A stretch of 54,656 nucleotides of DNA from Gammaproteobacteria bacterium AqS3 (GCA_001750645.1 MEIF01000023.1:1-54656), one strand, 5' to 3'. Counted from the stretch's first letter, positions 9,001-17,945 are shown. Translations and numbers: made by a program. Notes: generated from the sequence alone by a model not told the origin.

Positions 9001-9342
9001 AACCCTCTGCCTCGCTGGAAGGGGCGCACTTGGGTGCAGCAGCGCTTCTTCAATGACGATTCGGGTGCTGTGCGCGATCTGCGGGTTCAGGCCAACCACA
9101 TCCCTGGCTATTTGGATCAGCGGGCGGCCAACGGACGGAATGATGTCAAGCCCATGACGACGCTAGATGTCACCTTTAACACCACGCTGGGGCTGAACCA
9201 GAAGGGCCAGCTGGCAGTGTCGATCTACAACTTCATGGACATCGACCCGCCCAAAACATTTACCGACCTGGGCTATGACGCCTTCGTCCACAACCCCTTT
9301 GGCCGCATGATCAAAGTCGGCGGCAGGTATAACATCCAGTAA
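6031..9342 (+). CDS. TonB-dependent outer-membrane receptor 2 of three
   Basis: 1103 residues starting at the ATG at 6031 behind AAAGGGGGA. The longer upstream frame is discarded because a signal peptide begins here (MITTKPTDRFRVFWLLRMAA..., cleavage near P-A-A-A-Q). An acidic patch (D-D-D-D-L-D-E) precedes V-V-V-T-G-T-Y-I-K. The plug closely matches receptors 1 and 3, including V-N-L-R-G-L-G-A-Q-R-T-L-V-L-I-N-G. Relative to its paralogues it carries an insertion near residues 370-405 containing D-T-D-N-D-G-T-A-D (7168-7194), a calcium-loop-like motif. From about 6760 the codon choice becomes visibly less GC-rich than in the plug region, suggesting a mosaic gene. It ends R-Y-N-I-Q. The substrate is unknown. 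Confidence 0.95.
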   Translation: MITTKPTDRFRVFWLLRMAALGLAALSIGLPAAAQDDSAMDDDDLDEVVVTGTYIKGTPIDTASPVSTITDEELQRQGSPTLVEMIQKLEFSSGRTYGQTNQFQNNAGEGIATVNLRGLGAQRTLVLINGQRQVVSPFRRGFVDINQIPSQAIQRVEILKEGASATYGSDAVAGVINFITDNRYEGFEVRGSYQNIADSDGGDVQYGLKYGSPIGDNAHGVITFNYHKRGDLAVQDRDWAMEDLAFGRGASSIGNPGALMATASGGERAAGLGSTTRDPNCTLSFANATAVTANRCLMPFIAFDNLIDEEEHTNIFAEYTQELGNGGTLNASFLLSMDEVPHWDTSPSYPPQELFGIVQFLPPNHPGMVAMVGTWDSTIDTDNDGTADGAYTGGTHSDYFNANDRTTIARKYTEHGAVFWGRVAGAGGQPGGQSRVAIREYETTRFALSYNNTLSNGMDVTASLMIANQEGQLEGVDELIANTALAFRGYGGPDCGAKAHLSSTGELIITLKDNTVVEDYSSTDRPDGCEWYNPLSNAIPFSRSTGAVNQDYDARYANSPALMNWLERYATSVNTTELTVAEVIFSKETDWSLDGGNIAWAAGAQVRSFSEELKNDVWNDAAQTPCPFSWNGVEFVDVTGNTQVADKRLNGTDSSDSATYQDPKPIKDTASNCQSATGPSSFLAASTNYNESQDINALFGEVALPYSDEFDIQVAVRYEDYGSAGDSIDPKIALRYSPREWFTLRASASSTFRGPLAYESSTAKFTALQLILQTGAFKAVDTKGNPDIQPEKAQTFNVGLVFQGDMFETSLDIWQASLSDPIIIESHNWIVGAYESLQVAAATAATAAGNAAVAALTAPSPEEQKTAREAAVKKYWQDNFNTVVADQIICTGTGGNEPMKASALRDSPVVTEVPCAVGGTTRVEVNYVNGPDTDIAGTDLFFRFFTDGGFEYGLSASYLSQYEASAYLSETGETLNPASEYVGTMNFSTSNPLPRWKGRTWVQQRFFNDDSGAVRDLRVQANHIPGYLDQRAANGRNDVKPMTTLDVTFNTTLGLNQKGQLAVSIYNFMDIDPPKTFTDLGYDAFVHNPFGRMIKVGGRYNIQ

Positions 9343-9350
9343 TCGCACCC

Positions 9351-9376
9351 GCCCCGGGTTGTTCCTGGCCCGGGGC
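9351..9376 (+). terminator. Hairpin after receptor 2
   Basis: GCCCCGGG (9351-9358) and CCCGGGGC (9369-9376) form a perfect 8-base stem with a 10-base loop, starting 8 bases after the receptor 2 stop. Only a short ATTT follows, so a classical U tract is lacking. Confidence 0.45.
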
Positions 9377-9500
9377 ATTTGCGCAGGGTGAAGCGGTGCA
9401 GAAGTTCCGGGGCGCATTCGACATCGGGTGCGCCCTTTGGCTTTGCCAATCCCCCAGCCGAACCCGCCGCCCCGACAGCATCGCCCCGGCGGGGGCTATA

Positions 9501-9535
9501 TATAATGGCCGGCTATTGCCTTGGGCACTTGTGCC
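9501..9535 (+). promoter_or_regulatory. -10 element and palindrome upstream of receptor 3
   Basis: TATAAT (9501-9506) lies in CTATATATAATGG; no convincing -35 is seen. Just downstream is the palindrome GGCACTTGTGCC (9524-9535), placed at about +12 to +23, where an operator could act. The predicted leader is about 105 bases. Confidence 0.45.
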
Positions 9536-9552
9536 TGAACGGGGCGGATCAG

Positions 9553-9577
9553 CCGACAGATCGCTATCTGCGGTCGG
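9553..9577 (+). promoter_or_regulatory. Leader hairpin of receptor 3
   Basis: CCGAC-AGAT-CGCT-ATCT-(GCG)-GTCGG folds as a 9-base stem with a 3-base bulge, in the untranslated leader 43 bases ahead of the ATG at 9620. A role in RNA stability or translation is only inferred. Confidence 0.35.
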
Positions 9578-9619
9578 TTTGATGACCTCCACTGCTCAGT
9601 GAAAAGGGAGAAAACGGGC

Positions 9620-12600
9620 ATGGGAACAACCGACAATTACACCGCCAGACCAGGGCTGCGCGCAGTGGTGCTGTTCGGTGTGTTGTCGCTCGGGCTGTCG
9701 GCCCACGCCCAGGAGCCACCCCCAGACAACCTCTCTCAACCCGCAGACGATATCGAGGAGATCATCGTCACCGGCTCCCACATCAAGACCGCCCCCCTCG
9801 ACGCCGCAGCCCCGGTGTCGACGCTCAGCCGCGAGGACCTCGACAACCAGGGTTCGCTCAGCATGGTCGAGATGATTCAGAAGCTGGAATTCTCGACCGG
9901 CAATGCCATCGGCCAGAGCAACAAGTATCAGAACTTCTTCAGCGAGGGCATTGCCACCGTCAACCTCAGGGGGCTGGGTGCCAACCGCACGCTGGTGCTG
10001 ATCAACGGCCAGCGCCAGGTGGCCTCGCCCTTCCGCCGCGGCTTCGTCGACATCAACCAGATCCCGGCACAGGCGCTGCAGCGGGTTGAGATCCTGAAGG
10101 AGGGCGCCTCGGCGACCTACGGCTCCGACGCCGTGGCCGGGGTGGTCAACTTCATCACCGACAAGCGCTACGAGGGGTTTGAGGTCTTCTCCTCCTTCCA
10201 GGACATCGACCGCTCCGAGGGCGGCGACCGCCAGTACGGCTTCAAGTTCGGGCGGCGCATCGGCGCCACCAACGCCATGCTGACGATGAACTTCCGCGAC
10301 CGCACCCGGCTGAAGACCCAGTACCGCGACTGGGTGCTGAACGACTTCAACCAGGGGCTGGGCTATTCCAGCATCGGCAACCCCGGCGCCCTGATGGGGA
10401 TGCGCGGCCGAGGCTCCGAGCGCGTTGACGGCATCCGCGAGAGCACCGCCGGCGGGGCCGGCGGCGGCCTGGAGGGGGCGATTCGCGACCCGGGCTGCGA
10501 GCTGCTGGCGGGGCCGACGGCAGTGCTGGGCGCCAATGGCAGGGAGGAGCGCTGCGCATTTCAGTACACCATCACCGACAGCCTGATCCACCCCGAGGAG
10601 CACAGCAACGCCTTCCTCGAAATCACGCACGACTTTGCGGACGGCGCCGAGATGGGAATCAGCCTGCTCTACGCCAAGACCGACGTGCCCGAGATCGTCA
10701 CGTCTCCGTCCTTCCCGCCGCAGGAGCTCTTCGGCAATGTCCAGTACGTCCCCAGCTTCCACCCCGGGCTGACCGATTCGATGAAGGCCGCCCTGCGCAG
10801 CGCCGAGACCGACGACGGGGCCAACGAGGGCGTCGCCAATTTTGTCTTCAGCGAGGGCGGCGTGTTTTGGGGGCGCATCATCGGCGTCGCCGGCATCCCC
10901 GAGACCGTCGGCCGCGTCGCCCAGCGCAACTACGAGACCCTGCGCCTGAAGGCCTCCTGGACCGGCCAGCTCAGCAGCGGGGTCACCCTGTCGGCCTCGC
11001 TGGTGAGCGCCGAGCAGAAGGGGCAGTGGGGCGACTACGATGAATTGATCGCCAATACCGCGCTGGCATTTCGCGGCTTCGGCGGGCCGGACTGCGGGGC
11101 CTCGGCGCACCTCAACAGCAGGGGGCAGATCATCGTCACCGACAAGGACGGCCGCGTGGTCGAATCCGGCGCCCAGGGGACGACCCAAGAGCACTACAAC
11201 GCCGCCAACACCGAGGGCTGCCACTGGTACAACCCGTTCTCCAATGCGGTGCGCTACTCGCACGTCACGGGTGCGGTCAACCCCAACTACGACAGCAGCG
11301 TCAGCAATGACCAGGCCCTGCTGGACTGGATGGTGCGGTATTCGATCACCGAGAACGAAACCCAGCTGAACGTCGCCGAGGTCATCGTCAGCGGGGAGTC
11401 GGATGTCGCCCTCGCCGGCGGCAACATCTCCTGGGCGTCGGGGGTTCAGATCCGCCAGTTCAGCGAGGAGTACCGCCCCGATGAATGGAGCGACCTGAGC
11501 CGGACCCCCTGCGCCTATTCGTGGAACGGCAAGGCATTTGTCGACGTCATCGGCGGCCCCGGCAGCGAGATTCAGGTCAAGGACAGGCGCAACAACACCC
11601 CCAATGCCGACATGATCAACCTGTCGGATACCCAGAGCAACTGCTCGTCGGCCTCCGGACCCTCGTCCTTCCTGGCGGCCTCCAGCCCCTACAGCGTGAG
11701 CCAGGACATCGCCGCGGTGTTCGGCGAGGTGCAGCTGCCGATATCGCCCGAGTTTGATATCCAGGCGGCGATGCGGCTGGAGGACTACGGCGAAACCGGC
11801 AACTCGATCGACCCCAAGATTGCCCTGCGCTACTCGCCGACCGAGTGGTTCACCGCGCGCTTCTCGGCCGCCTCGACCTTCCGCGGGCCGCTGCCCTACG
11901 AGAGCAGCAACTCCAAGTTCACGGCGCTGGCATACATCGGCTCGACCGGCTCCTTCAAGGCGGTCGACACGCTGGGCAACCCCGAAATCGACCCCGAGCG
12001 GGCGCAGAACTACAACCTCGGCATGGTCCTGCAGGGCGAGCGCTCCGAGTTCAGCATTGACAGCTGGGTGGTCAGCATTGACGGGCCGATCACCACCGAG
12101 CAGTACGACAACTGGATCGTCGCCAGCTACATCGATGCCTACGATGCGCTGGGGATTTCAGAGGACGACACGCCGACCGAGAAGAAGAACAAGGCGCAAA
12201 ATCTGAAGACCGCTGCGGCCGAGCAGATTTTCTGCTCGACCCCGGACGGCGCCAGGCGCGCCAGCGATTTGCGCGACTCCTCGGCCAGCAGCGACCTGCC
12301 CTGTGCCCCCGGCGGCATCGGGCGCGTTGAGGTCAAGTACATCAACGGCCCGCAGACCGACCTCGCCGGAACCGACATCAGGCTGCGGCTGTTTTCGCGG
12401 AGCGAAAACTTTGAATGGGGCATCAGGGGCAGCTACATGAGCCTCTACGAAATCGATGAATACCTGCACCCGGGCACCCGCGAGCGCTACGGCGCCCCCG
12501 CCGAGTACGTCGGCACCTTCAACTACAGCGCGGCAGTGCCGATCCCCCGCTGGAAGGCGAATATGTGGTTCCAGCAGCGCTGGTTCAACAGCGACAGCGG

Positions 12601-12919
12601 CAACCCGCGCATCGTCCGCCTGAGCGCGCACCACATCCCGCCCTACCTCGACCGGCGCTGCAACCAGAACGATGACACCTGTCAGGTCAAGAGCCTCGGC
12701 TTTGACAATCCCTACCCCAAGATCGAATCGATGACCACTGCGGACATCACCCTGAGCGCCGTCACCGGCAGGGAGCAGGGCGGGCGCATATCGCTGTCGA
12801 TGTACAACATCTTCGACATCGACCCGCCCCGGGCCACGACCGACCTGGGCTATGACGCCTCCAACCACAACCCCTTCGGTCGCATGCTCAAGCTGACGCT
12901 GCAGTTCCGGCTGTATTGA
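9620..12919 (+). CDS. TonB-dependent outer-membrane receptor 3 of three
   Basis: 1099 residues from the ATG at 9620, chosen because AGGGAG sits 9 bases upstream and the signal peptide (MGTTDNYTARPGLRAVVLFG..., cleavage near A-H-A-Q) starts here; an in-frame GTG at 9599 precedes that ribosome site. The plug has E-E-I-I-V-T-G-S-H-I-K, V-N-L-R-G-L-G-A-N-R-T-L-V-L-I-N-G and E-I-L-K-E-G-A-S-A-T-Y-G-S-D. The barrel shares the loop cysteines and the S-S-F-L-A-A-S motif with receptor 2, to which it looks closest. It ends L-Q-F-R-L-Y, with a terminal aromatic residue as expected for barrel assembly, unlike receptors 1 and 2. The gap of 52 bases to the acetyltransferase gene contains a TACAAT element. 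Confidence 0.95.
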   Translation: MGTTDNYTARPGLRAVVLFGVLSLGLSAHAQEPPPDNLSQPADDIEEIIVTGSHIKTAPLDAAAPVSTLSREDLDNQGSLSMVEMIQKLEFSTGNAIGQSNKYQNFFSEGIATVNLRGLGANRTLVLINGQRQVASPFRRGFVDINQIPAQALQRVEILKEGASATYGSDAVAGVVNFITDKRYEGFEVFSSFQDIDRSEGGDRQYGFKFGRRIGATNAMLTMNFRDRTRLKTQYRDWVLNDFNQGLGYSSIGNPGALMGMRGRGSERVDGIRESTAGGAGGGLEGAIRDPGCELLAGPTAVLGANGREERCAFQYTITDSLIHPEEHSNAFLEITHDFADGAEMGISLLYAKTDVPEIVTSPSFPPQELFGNVQYVPSFHPGLTDSMKAALRSAETDDGANEGVANFVFSEGGVFWGRIIGVAGIPETVGRVAQRNYETLRLKASWTGQLSSGVTLSASLVSAEQKGQWGDYDELIANTALAFRGFGGPDCGASAHLNSRGQIIVTDKDGRVVESGAQGTTQEHYNAANTEGCHWYNPFSNAVRYSHVTGAVNPNYDSSVSNDQALLDWMVRYSITENETQLNVAEVIVSGESDVALAGGNISWASGVQIRQFSEEYRPDEWSDLSRTPCAYSWNGKAFVDVIGGPGSEIQVKDRRNNTPNADMINLSDTQSNCSSASGPSSFLAASSPYSVSQDIAAVFGEVQLPISPEFDIQAAMRLEDYGETGNSIDPKIALRYSPTEWFTARFSAASTFRGPLPYESSNSKFTALAYIGSTGSFKAVDTLGNPEIDPERAQNYNLGMVLQGERSEFSIDSWVVSIDGPITTEQYDNWIVASYIDAYDALGISEDDTPTEKKNKAQNLKTAAAEQIFCSTPDGARRASDLRDSSASSDLPCAPGGIGRVEVKYINGPQTDLAGTDIRLRLFSRSENFEWGIRGSYMSLYEIDEYLHPGTRERYGAPAEYVGTFNYSAAVPIPRWKANMWFQQRWFNSDSGNPRIVRLSAHHIPPYLDRRCNQNDDTCQVKSLGFDNPYPKIESMTTADITLSAVTGREQGGRISLSMYNIFDIDPPRATTDLGYDASNHNPFGRMLKLTLQFRLY

Positions 12920-12971
12920 GGTTGCGGCGCAACTACAATGCGCCCCCAGCCCGCCGGGCGAGTGCATCAGA

Positions 12972-13511
12972 TTGAACGCCAGCACGCCTGTTTCGCGCCC
13001 CGCCGGTTCGGCCGATATCGACCGCATCGCCCTCCTGCTCGACAGCATTGAACCCGAGCGGCTGCTGAGGCGCACCCGCCTGCAGATCCAATCCGATATC
13101 GACCAGTACCAGGTCTGCGAGGTCGACGGTCGAGTTGTTTCCTGCACCGCACTGTCGCCCTACCGCCGCTGCACCTCGCCCAGCGGGGAAATCGCCTGCG
13201 TCGCCACGCACCCGGATTTTCGCGGTCGGGGCCTGGCCGCTGACCTGATCCGCCGGCAGATTGAGCGGGCGCGCGGGCGGGGCTGGGCGGTGCTCTACGT
13301 GCTGACGCGCAGCGCCGCCGACTGGTTTGCCGCATTCGGCTTTGAGTCGATTGAACTGTCGGCGCTTCCCGCCGAGAGACGCCGGCGCCTGCAGAGCGAT
13401 TCGCTGCGCTGCTCGCAGGCGCTGCAGCTGCGCCTGAACCTGGCTGTCTCCGAGCGGCAGGCGGTCTCAGAAGTCCAGCCGGGCTTTCCCGGCCGGCCCG
13501 CCTCGGCATGA
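12972..13511 (+). CDS. GNAT acetyltransferase resembling the ArgA acetyltransferase domain
   Basis: 179 residues. The start is a TTG; no in-frame ATG or GTG fits better. The sequence follows the C-terminal domain of N-acetylglutamate synthase: [19 protein letters not shown], then [15 protein letters not shown] (acetyl-CoA pyrophosphate loop), then [18 protein letters not shown] and a closing [13 protein letters not shown]. In ArgA this domain is fused to an amino-acid-kinase domain, which is absent here. It may acetylate glutamate (first step of arginine synthesis) or another small amine. It overlaps ilvD by the four bases ATGA, so the two are translationally coupled. Confidence 0.85.
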   Translation: MNASTPVSRPAGSADIDRIALLLDSIEPERLLRRTRLQIQSDIDQYQVCEVDGRVVSCTALSPYRRCTSPSGEIACVATHPDFRGRGLAADLIRRQIERARGRGWAVLYVLTRSAADWFAAFGFESIELSALPAERRRRLQSDSLRCSQALQLRLNLAVSERQAVSEVQPGFPGRPASA

Positions 13512-15247
13512 ATCCGCCGGATGACGGGGACCAGCTGAAACCCGCAGGCGGCGGGCGCGACTGGAGCAGCCAGGTCGTCGACGGCGCCACCCAGGCGCCC
13601 TCCAGGGCGATGCTGCGCGCGGTCGGCTTCGGCGATGCGGACTTTGCCCGCCCGCAGGTCGGCATCGCCTCAACCTGGAGCCGCGTCACCCCCTGCAACA
13701 TGCACATCGACGAGCTGGCCGAGGCCGCCCTCGCCGGGGCCGACGGCGCCGGCGGCAAGGGGGTGCTGTTCAACACCATCACGGTCTCGGACGGCATCTC
13801 AATGGGCACCTCGGGCATGCGCTACTCGCTGATTTCGCGCGAGGTCATCGCCGATTCGATCGAGACGGTGGTCGGCGCCCAGATGTTTGACGCCGTGGTC
13901 GCCATCGGGGGCTGCGACAAGAACATGCCCGGCTGCCTGATGGCGCTGGGGCGGCTGAACCGCCCCGGGCTGTTCGTCTACGGCGGGTCGATCCAGCCGG
14001 GCGCCGGCAACACCGACATCATCTCGGTGTTCGAGGCGGTCGGGGCGCACTCCAGGGGCGAGCTGGACGACGACGGGCTGCTGGCGATCGAGCGCACGGC
14101 AATACCCGGGGCGGGCTCGTGCGGGGGCATGTACACCGCCAACACCATGGCCTCGGCCATCGAGGCCATGGGCATGAGCCTCCCGGGCGACTCCTCGCAG
14201 GAGGCGGTGTCCCAGGACAAGCGCCAAGCCAGCGCCCGGGCGGGGGCGGCTGCGGTGCGGCTGCTCGAGCGCGGCATCACGCCCGCGCAGATCATGACGC
14301 GCGAGGCCTTTGAGAATGCCATCGTCACCGGCATGGTGCTGGGCGGGTCGACCAACCTGGTGCTGCACCTGCTGGCCATGGCGCACACGGTCGGGGTGCC
14401 GCTCAGCCTCGACGACTTCGACGCCATCGGCCGGCGCACCCCGCTGCTGGCCGACCTGAAGCCCAGCGGGCGCTTTTCGATGTCCGAGCTGATCGCCGTC
14501 GGCGGGATCCCCCGGCTGCTGAGGCTGCTCCTGGATGAGGGGCTGCTGCACGGCGACTGCCTGACGGTCACCGGGGCGACGCTCGCCGAAAATCTCGCCG
14601 GCGTTGCGCCCTACGGCGCTGAGGACAGCCCGCACTTTGACAGAGAGAGGGAGATCGTGCGCTCCCCCGCCGAGCCCATCAAGTCCGACAGCCACCTGGT
14701 GGTGCTGCGGGGCAGCCTGGCTCCGGACGGCGCCGTGGCCAAGGTCACCGGCAGCGAGGGCACCTCGTTCAGCGGCTCCGCCCGCGTGTTCGACAGCGAG
14801 GACGCCGCGATGCAGGCGATTCTCGATGGCGTGGTCCAGCCCGGCGATGTGGTGGTGATCCGCTACGAGGGGCCGCGCGGCGCACCGGGCATGCGCGAGA
14901 TGCTCGGTCCGACCTCGGCCATTGTCGGGGCGGGGCTGGGTCAGTCGGTTGCGCTGATCACCGACGGGCGCTTCTCGGGCGGCAGCCACGGGTTTGTGGT
15001 CGGGCACATCGCACCCGAGGCGGCGCTCGGCGGGCCGATCGCCCACCTGCGGGACGGCGACATCATTCGCATCGACGCCGGCGCCCGCACCATTGAGATC
15101 GATCTCGATGCCGATGAGCTCGCCCGCCGGGCGGCTGACTGGAGCCCGCCCAAGCTGCCCCGGCGGGGGGTGCTGGCCAAATACGCCCGGGCGGTCGGGT
15201 CGGCGTCCCAGGGCGCCATCACCGACGCCTTTGCCGAAGATGACTGA
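13508..15247 (+). CDS. ilvD: Dihydroxy-acid dehydratase
   Basis: 579 residues, full length for the IlvD/Edd family. It dehydrates 2,3-dihydroxy-isovalerate and -methylvalerate in valine, leucine and isoleucine synthesis. Cysteines 63 (T-P-C-N-M-H), 136 ([10 protein letters not shown]) and 205 ([11 protein letters not shown]) are in the positions that hold the iron-sulfur cluster in [2Fe-2S]-type enzymes. Other hallmarks are G-G-S-T-N near 279 and T-D-G-R-F-S-G-G near the C-terminus. The phosphogluconate dehydratase Edd is a sister family, but the length and these motifs favour IlvD. It overlaps both the preceding GNAT gene (ATGA) and the following RseC-like gene (8 bases). Confidence 0.95.
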   Translation: MNPPDDGDQLKPAGGGRDWSSQVVDGATQAPSRAMLRAVGFGDADFARPQVGIASTWSRVTPCNMHIDELAEAALAGADGAGGKGVLFNTITVSDGISMGTSGMRYSLISREVIADSIETVVGAQMFDAVVAIGGCDKNMPGCLMALGRLNRPGLFVYGGSIQPGAGNTDIISVFEAVGAHSRGELDDDGLLAIERTAIPGAGSCGGMYTANTMASAIEAMGMSLPGDSSQEAVSQDKRQASARAGAAAVRLLERGITPAQIMTREAFENAIVTGMVLGGSTNLVLHLLAMAHTVGVPLSLDDFDAIGRRTPLLADLKPSGRFSMSELIAVGGIPRLLRLLLDEGLLHGDCLTVTGATLAENLAGVAPYGAEDSPHFDREREIVRSPAEPIKSDSHLVVLRGSLAPDGAVAKVTGSEGTSFSGSARVFDSEDAAMQAILDGVVQPGDVVVIRYEGPRGAPGMREMLGPTSAIVGAGLGQSVALITDGRFSGGSHGFVVGHIAPEAALGGPIAHLRDGDIIRIDAGARTIEIDLDADELARRAADWSPPKLPRRGVLAKYARAVGSASQGAITDAFAEDD

Positions 15248-15728
15248 CCCCCGCATTCGCATTCAGCAGATCGAGGAGACCCAGGCCGAGACTCTGGACC
15301 GCAAAGCGCAGCCCGGGGCGGCGGGCGCCCTGGTGTACGCCGAGGTGCTCGAGATACGGGACGGCCTGGCTCGGGTCCGGGCCAGCAGCTGTCCGACCTG
15401 CGCCAGCTGCACCTGCGGCGCCCTGACGCGCTGGAGTCGCCCGCCTGAATCGACGCTGTGGATGCCCTCGGCGCCGGACTGGAGCGCTGGCGAGCGCTTA
15501 TGCCTGCGGCTGGAGCGACCGACTTCGGCGGCGGCGCTGCTCTACGGCGCTCCGCTGGCGAGTTTTCTGGCGGGCGTGCTGATCTGTGCTGCGGCGAATG
15601 CCGCGGAGCCGATCACCCTGCTGGCGGGTCTGGCCGCTGTTCCCGTCGGGGCGGTTCTGGGGCGCCTGGCCTCTGAGCGACTGATCCGGCGCATCGGAAT
15701 CAGTCGCCTGGAAAGCGGGTCGTTTTGA
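15240..15728 (+). CDS. RseC/MucC-family membrane protein
   Basis: 162 residues with the RseC layout: a short N-terminal soluble part, the cysteine cluster C51-P-T-C54-A-S-C57-T-C59-G, and two hydrophobic spans ([16 protein letters not shown] and [16 protein letters not shown]). In enterobacteria RseC tunes sigma-E signalling and belongs to the SoxR-reducing system; the cysteines may bind iron-sulfur. Its usual neighbours are rpoE, rseA and rseB, so a place behind ilvD is unusual. The start overlaps the ilvD stop by 8 bases, implying coupling. Confidence 0.75.
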   Translation: MTDPRIRIQQIEETQAETLDRKAQPGAAGALVYAEVLEIRDGLARVRASSCPTCASCTCGALTRWSRPPESTLWMPSAPDWSAGERLCLRLERPTSAAALLYGAPLASFLAGVLICAAANAAEPITLLAGLAAVPVGAVLGRLASERLIRRIGISRLESGSF

Positions 15729-15786
15729 TGATCGGCGGGCATCCTGTCCGGTGGGGCGCATCGGCTGGAGAGGTCTCTGACGCTGC

Positions 15787-15792
15787 TATACT
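15787..15792 (+). promoter_or_regulatory. TATACT element upstream of tpsB
   Basis: TATACT followed by CGCCG, the same 11-base string (TATACTCGCCG) as the receptor 2 promoter at 5920-5930. No clear -35. It may be a distal promoter for the TpsB gene. Confidence 0.3.
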
Positions 15793-15871
15793 CGCCGGCT
15801 TCAAAACAGCGATGAGCGTCCTGCCCGGCGGCCGGCCATGCTTTTATGGGTCTGGTGCGGGCTTGGCAGCC

Positions 15872-15902
15872 TTGATTTTTGGTACTTTTGGATAGATATA
15901 AT
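15872..15902 (+). promoter_or_regulatory. Promoter for the TpsB gene (TTGATT - 19 - TATAAT)
   Basis: A perfect TATAAT (15897-15902) lies 19 bases after TTGATT (15872-15877). The predicted leader is about 88 bases and ends in GGAGGGAG before the ATG at 15997. Confidence 0.55.
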
Positions 15903-15996
15903 GCCCCGCTTAAAATGGCCGAAAGCCTTGTTGCATTGGACGCTGCAAGCTGCGGGTTTCTCCGCTTGGATGGACACTGCGATCTGGAGGGAGTTA

Positions 15997-17862
15997 ATGT
16001 CTAGAACAAAAACTGTCCGGGCACTTCAGGCCATTTTGCCGTTCATGATCGTGTCACTTTTGGCCTCCCTTTCCTGGGGCCAGGGATCCCCGCAGAACCC
16101 CAATCAGCCGGCCCAGCAGGGCAATCAGGCGCAGGAATACCGCGACAACATCTATAACCCGAATGCCGAGTCCTACGGTCGGGCGGGCATTGAAAATGCC
16201 CTGAGACAGCCCGGCGACTTGGCCAACTCCTTTATGCGCAACGCCACCGGGGCATCGGCGGTCAGAGAGGTCCCGCTGCTGCCCGATTTCGCCCAGGCCG
16301 ACCGCGGCAGCGACATTGTCACCACGGCCTCGGGCGGCGACACCGAGGTCTACATCAGCGCCATCGAGGTGCGCGACACCATCCCCGAAGTTGAGAGCGA
16401 GATCCGCGAAATCGTCGATGTCTACCAGGGCCGCACCCTCACCATCAGCGAGCTCATCGGTCTGGCCGATGCGCTGACCCGAAAAATCCGCGCCTCCGGA
16501 TACCTGCTCAGCCAGGTGGTGCTGCCGCCTCAGGAGATCGTCGAGGGTCGGGTGGTCTATCGCATGATCCAGGGCTACATCGGCAATGTCCGCGTTGAGG
16601 GCGCCCCGGACGGACTGCTTGAGGCGATCCGCCGCACGCTTGAGCCGGTGACATCGCAGAGCGCCGTCACGCTGGACATGCTTGAGCGTCAGCTGCTGCT
16701 GGTGCGTGAAATGTACGGCGTCGTTGTGGTGCCGGTGCTGCGTCCGGATCGCAGCGGCGGTGTCGGCAGCGCCGAACTCTTCCTCAAGGTCAACTACGAC
16801 CGCTATGACACCTTCACCGTGCTGCACAACGAGGGCTCCGAGTACTACAACCGCACCCGCATGCAGGTGGGCACCTACGTCTCGCTGCCCTGGGGCAACA
16901 GCGCCCGCTTCGGCGCCTCGGTGACCGGCGACGGGACCTTTCAAAACTCGCGCTCGGCGGTGCTGAGCTACAGCCAGCTGCTCAATGGCGGGCTGCGCAT
17001 GGACTTCTCCTTCAGCGGCTCCGAGAGCGAGCTGGCCAACAACAGCGGGACGCTGACCCTGCCCCTGCAGAACCAGAGCTCCTACTTCAGCTTCGAGCTC
17101 AGCTGGCCGATCCTGAAACAGCGCCGCGCCAGCTACCGGCTGGCCTACGGGCTGCGGGGCAACGACTTCACCAGCACCATCATTCCCGAGGACAACGTCA
17201 GCGATCCCTACGACATTCACGATGTCGCCCGGCGCGCCCACCACGTCTCGCTGCTCGGCGAGAGCTATTACAGGGGCTCAAAATTCAACGCCTTCACCAC
17301 CATGCGCTATGAAATCTCCGGCGGCGTCGAGGGCATGGGCGCCAGCATCTTTGAGGAGAACGACAACTACCTGGCGCTGCGCTCCGATGCGGCCTCGGAC
17401 TTCGTCAAATTCACGGTGGACTGGAGCGGCCTCTACTGGTTTGACAGCGGCTGGCGGCTGCGCTGGAGCCTGTTGGCTCAGGCCGTCGATGAGCCGCTGC
17501 CGGCATCCGAGGAGATTTCCTTTGGCGGCGACCGCTTTGGACGCGGCTATGACGGCGGCGAGGCCAGCGGGGATCGGGGTGCGGCGCTGGCCTTTGAAGT
17601 GGGGCACAGCATTGGCAGCCGTTTCTACATGTTCATCTTTGCCGATCAGTCCTGGCTCTACAACCTGCGCGACGAGCGCCACGAACTGCTCCCCGAGCTT
17701 GAGGATCAGAGCCTGTCATCGGTCGGCCTGGGCGCCCGGGTCAGCTTTGCCCGCGGCAACCGCGGCAACGTCGAGCTCTACACCGCCACGCCGGATTCCG
17801 AAGTCGGCTCGACCGGCGAGAAGACCAACCGCGTCTACGGTCGCATCAGCTACAACTTCTAA
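15997..17862 (+). CDS. TpsB-type two-partner secretion transporter (ShlB/FhaC/HecB family)
   Basis: 621 residues from the ATG at 15997, chosen for the GGAGGGAG site and the signal peptide (MSRTKTVRALQAILPFMIVS..., cleavage near S-W-G-Q). A POTRA domain of the ShlB type covers about residues 110-205 (I-R-A-S-G-Y-L-L-S-Q-V-V-L-P-P-Q), a second POTRA precedes the barrel, and the L6-loop signature R516-G-Y-D519 marks Omp85-superfamily transporters. It ends R-I-S-Y-N-F with the expected terminal phenylalanine. Such proteins export one large TpsA partner across the outer membrane. The only TpsA in view is the giant gene at 19786, so they are likely partners even though two genes intervene. Confidence 0.92.
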   Translation: MSRTKTVRALQAILPFMIVSLLASLSWGQGSPQNPNQPAQQGNQAQEYRDNIYNPNAESYGRAGIENALRQPGDLANSFMRNATGASAVREVPLLPDFAQADRGSDIVTTASGGDTEVYISAIEVRDTIPEVESEIREIVDVYQGRTLTISELIGLADALTRKIRASGYLLSQVVLPPQEIVEGRVVYRMIQGYIGNVRVEGAPDGLLEAIRRTLEPVTSQSAVTLDMLERQLLLVREMYGVVVVPVLRPDRSGGVGSAELFLKVNYDRYDTFTVLHNEGSEYYNRTRMQVGTYVSLPWGNSARFGASVTGDGTFQNSRSAVLSYSQLLNGGLRMDFSFSGSESELANNSGTLTLPLQNQSSYFSFELSWPILKQRRASYRLAYGLRGNDFTSTIIPEDNVSDPYDIHDVARRAHHVSLLGESYYRGSKFNAFTTMRYEISGGVEGMGASIFEENDNYLALRSDAASDFVKFTVDWSGLYWFDSGWRLRWSLLAQAVDEPLPASEEISFGGDRFGRGYDGGEASGDRGAALAFEVGHSIGSRFYMFIFADQSWLYNLRDERHELLPELEDQSLSSVGLGARVSFARGNRGNVELYTATPDSEVGSTGEKTNRVYGRISYNF

Positions 17863-17882
17863 AACTTCCAGCACACACCCCT

Positions 17883-17911
17883 CGGGCGCATCTGCCCGGC
17901 GGCGGTTTTTT
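17883..17911 (+). terminator. Terminator after the TpsB gene
   Basis: CGGGC-GCATCT-GCCCG followed by GCGGCGG and a run of six T (17906-17911). The stem is short and the T run is 7 bases away, but the location just past the stop is right. Confidence 0.45.
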
Positions 17912-17945
17912 CTCAGATTGGGCGGCCATTCATCCGGGCTTTTTC

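Noticed and set aside
9596-11263. 555-codon frame antisense to receptor 3, with similar ones opposite receptors 1 and 2
   Set aside because: The similarity among these antisense frames follows from paralogy of the sense genes.
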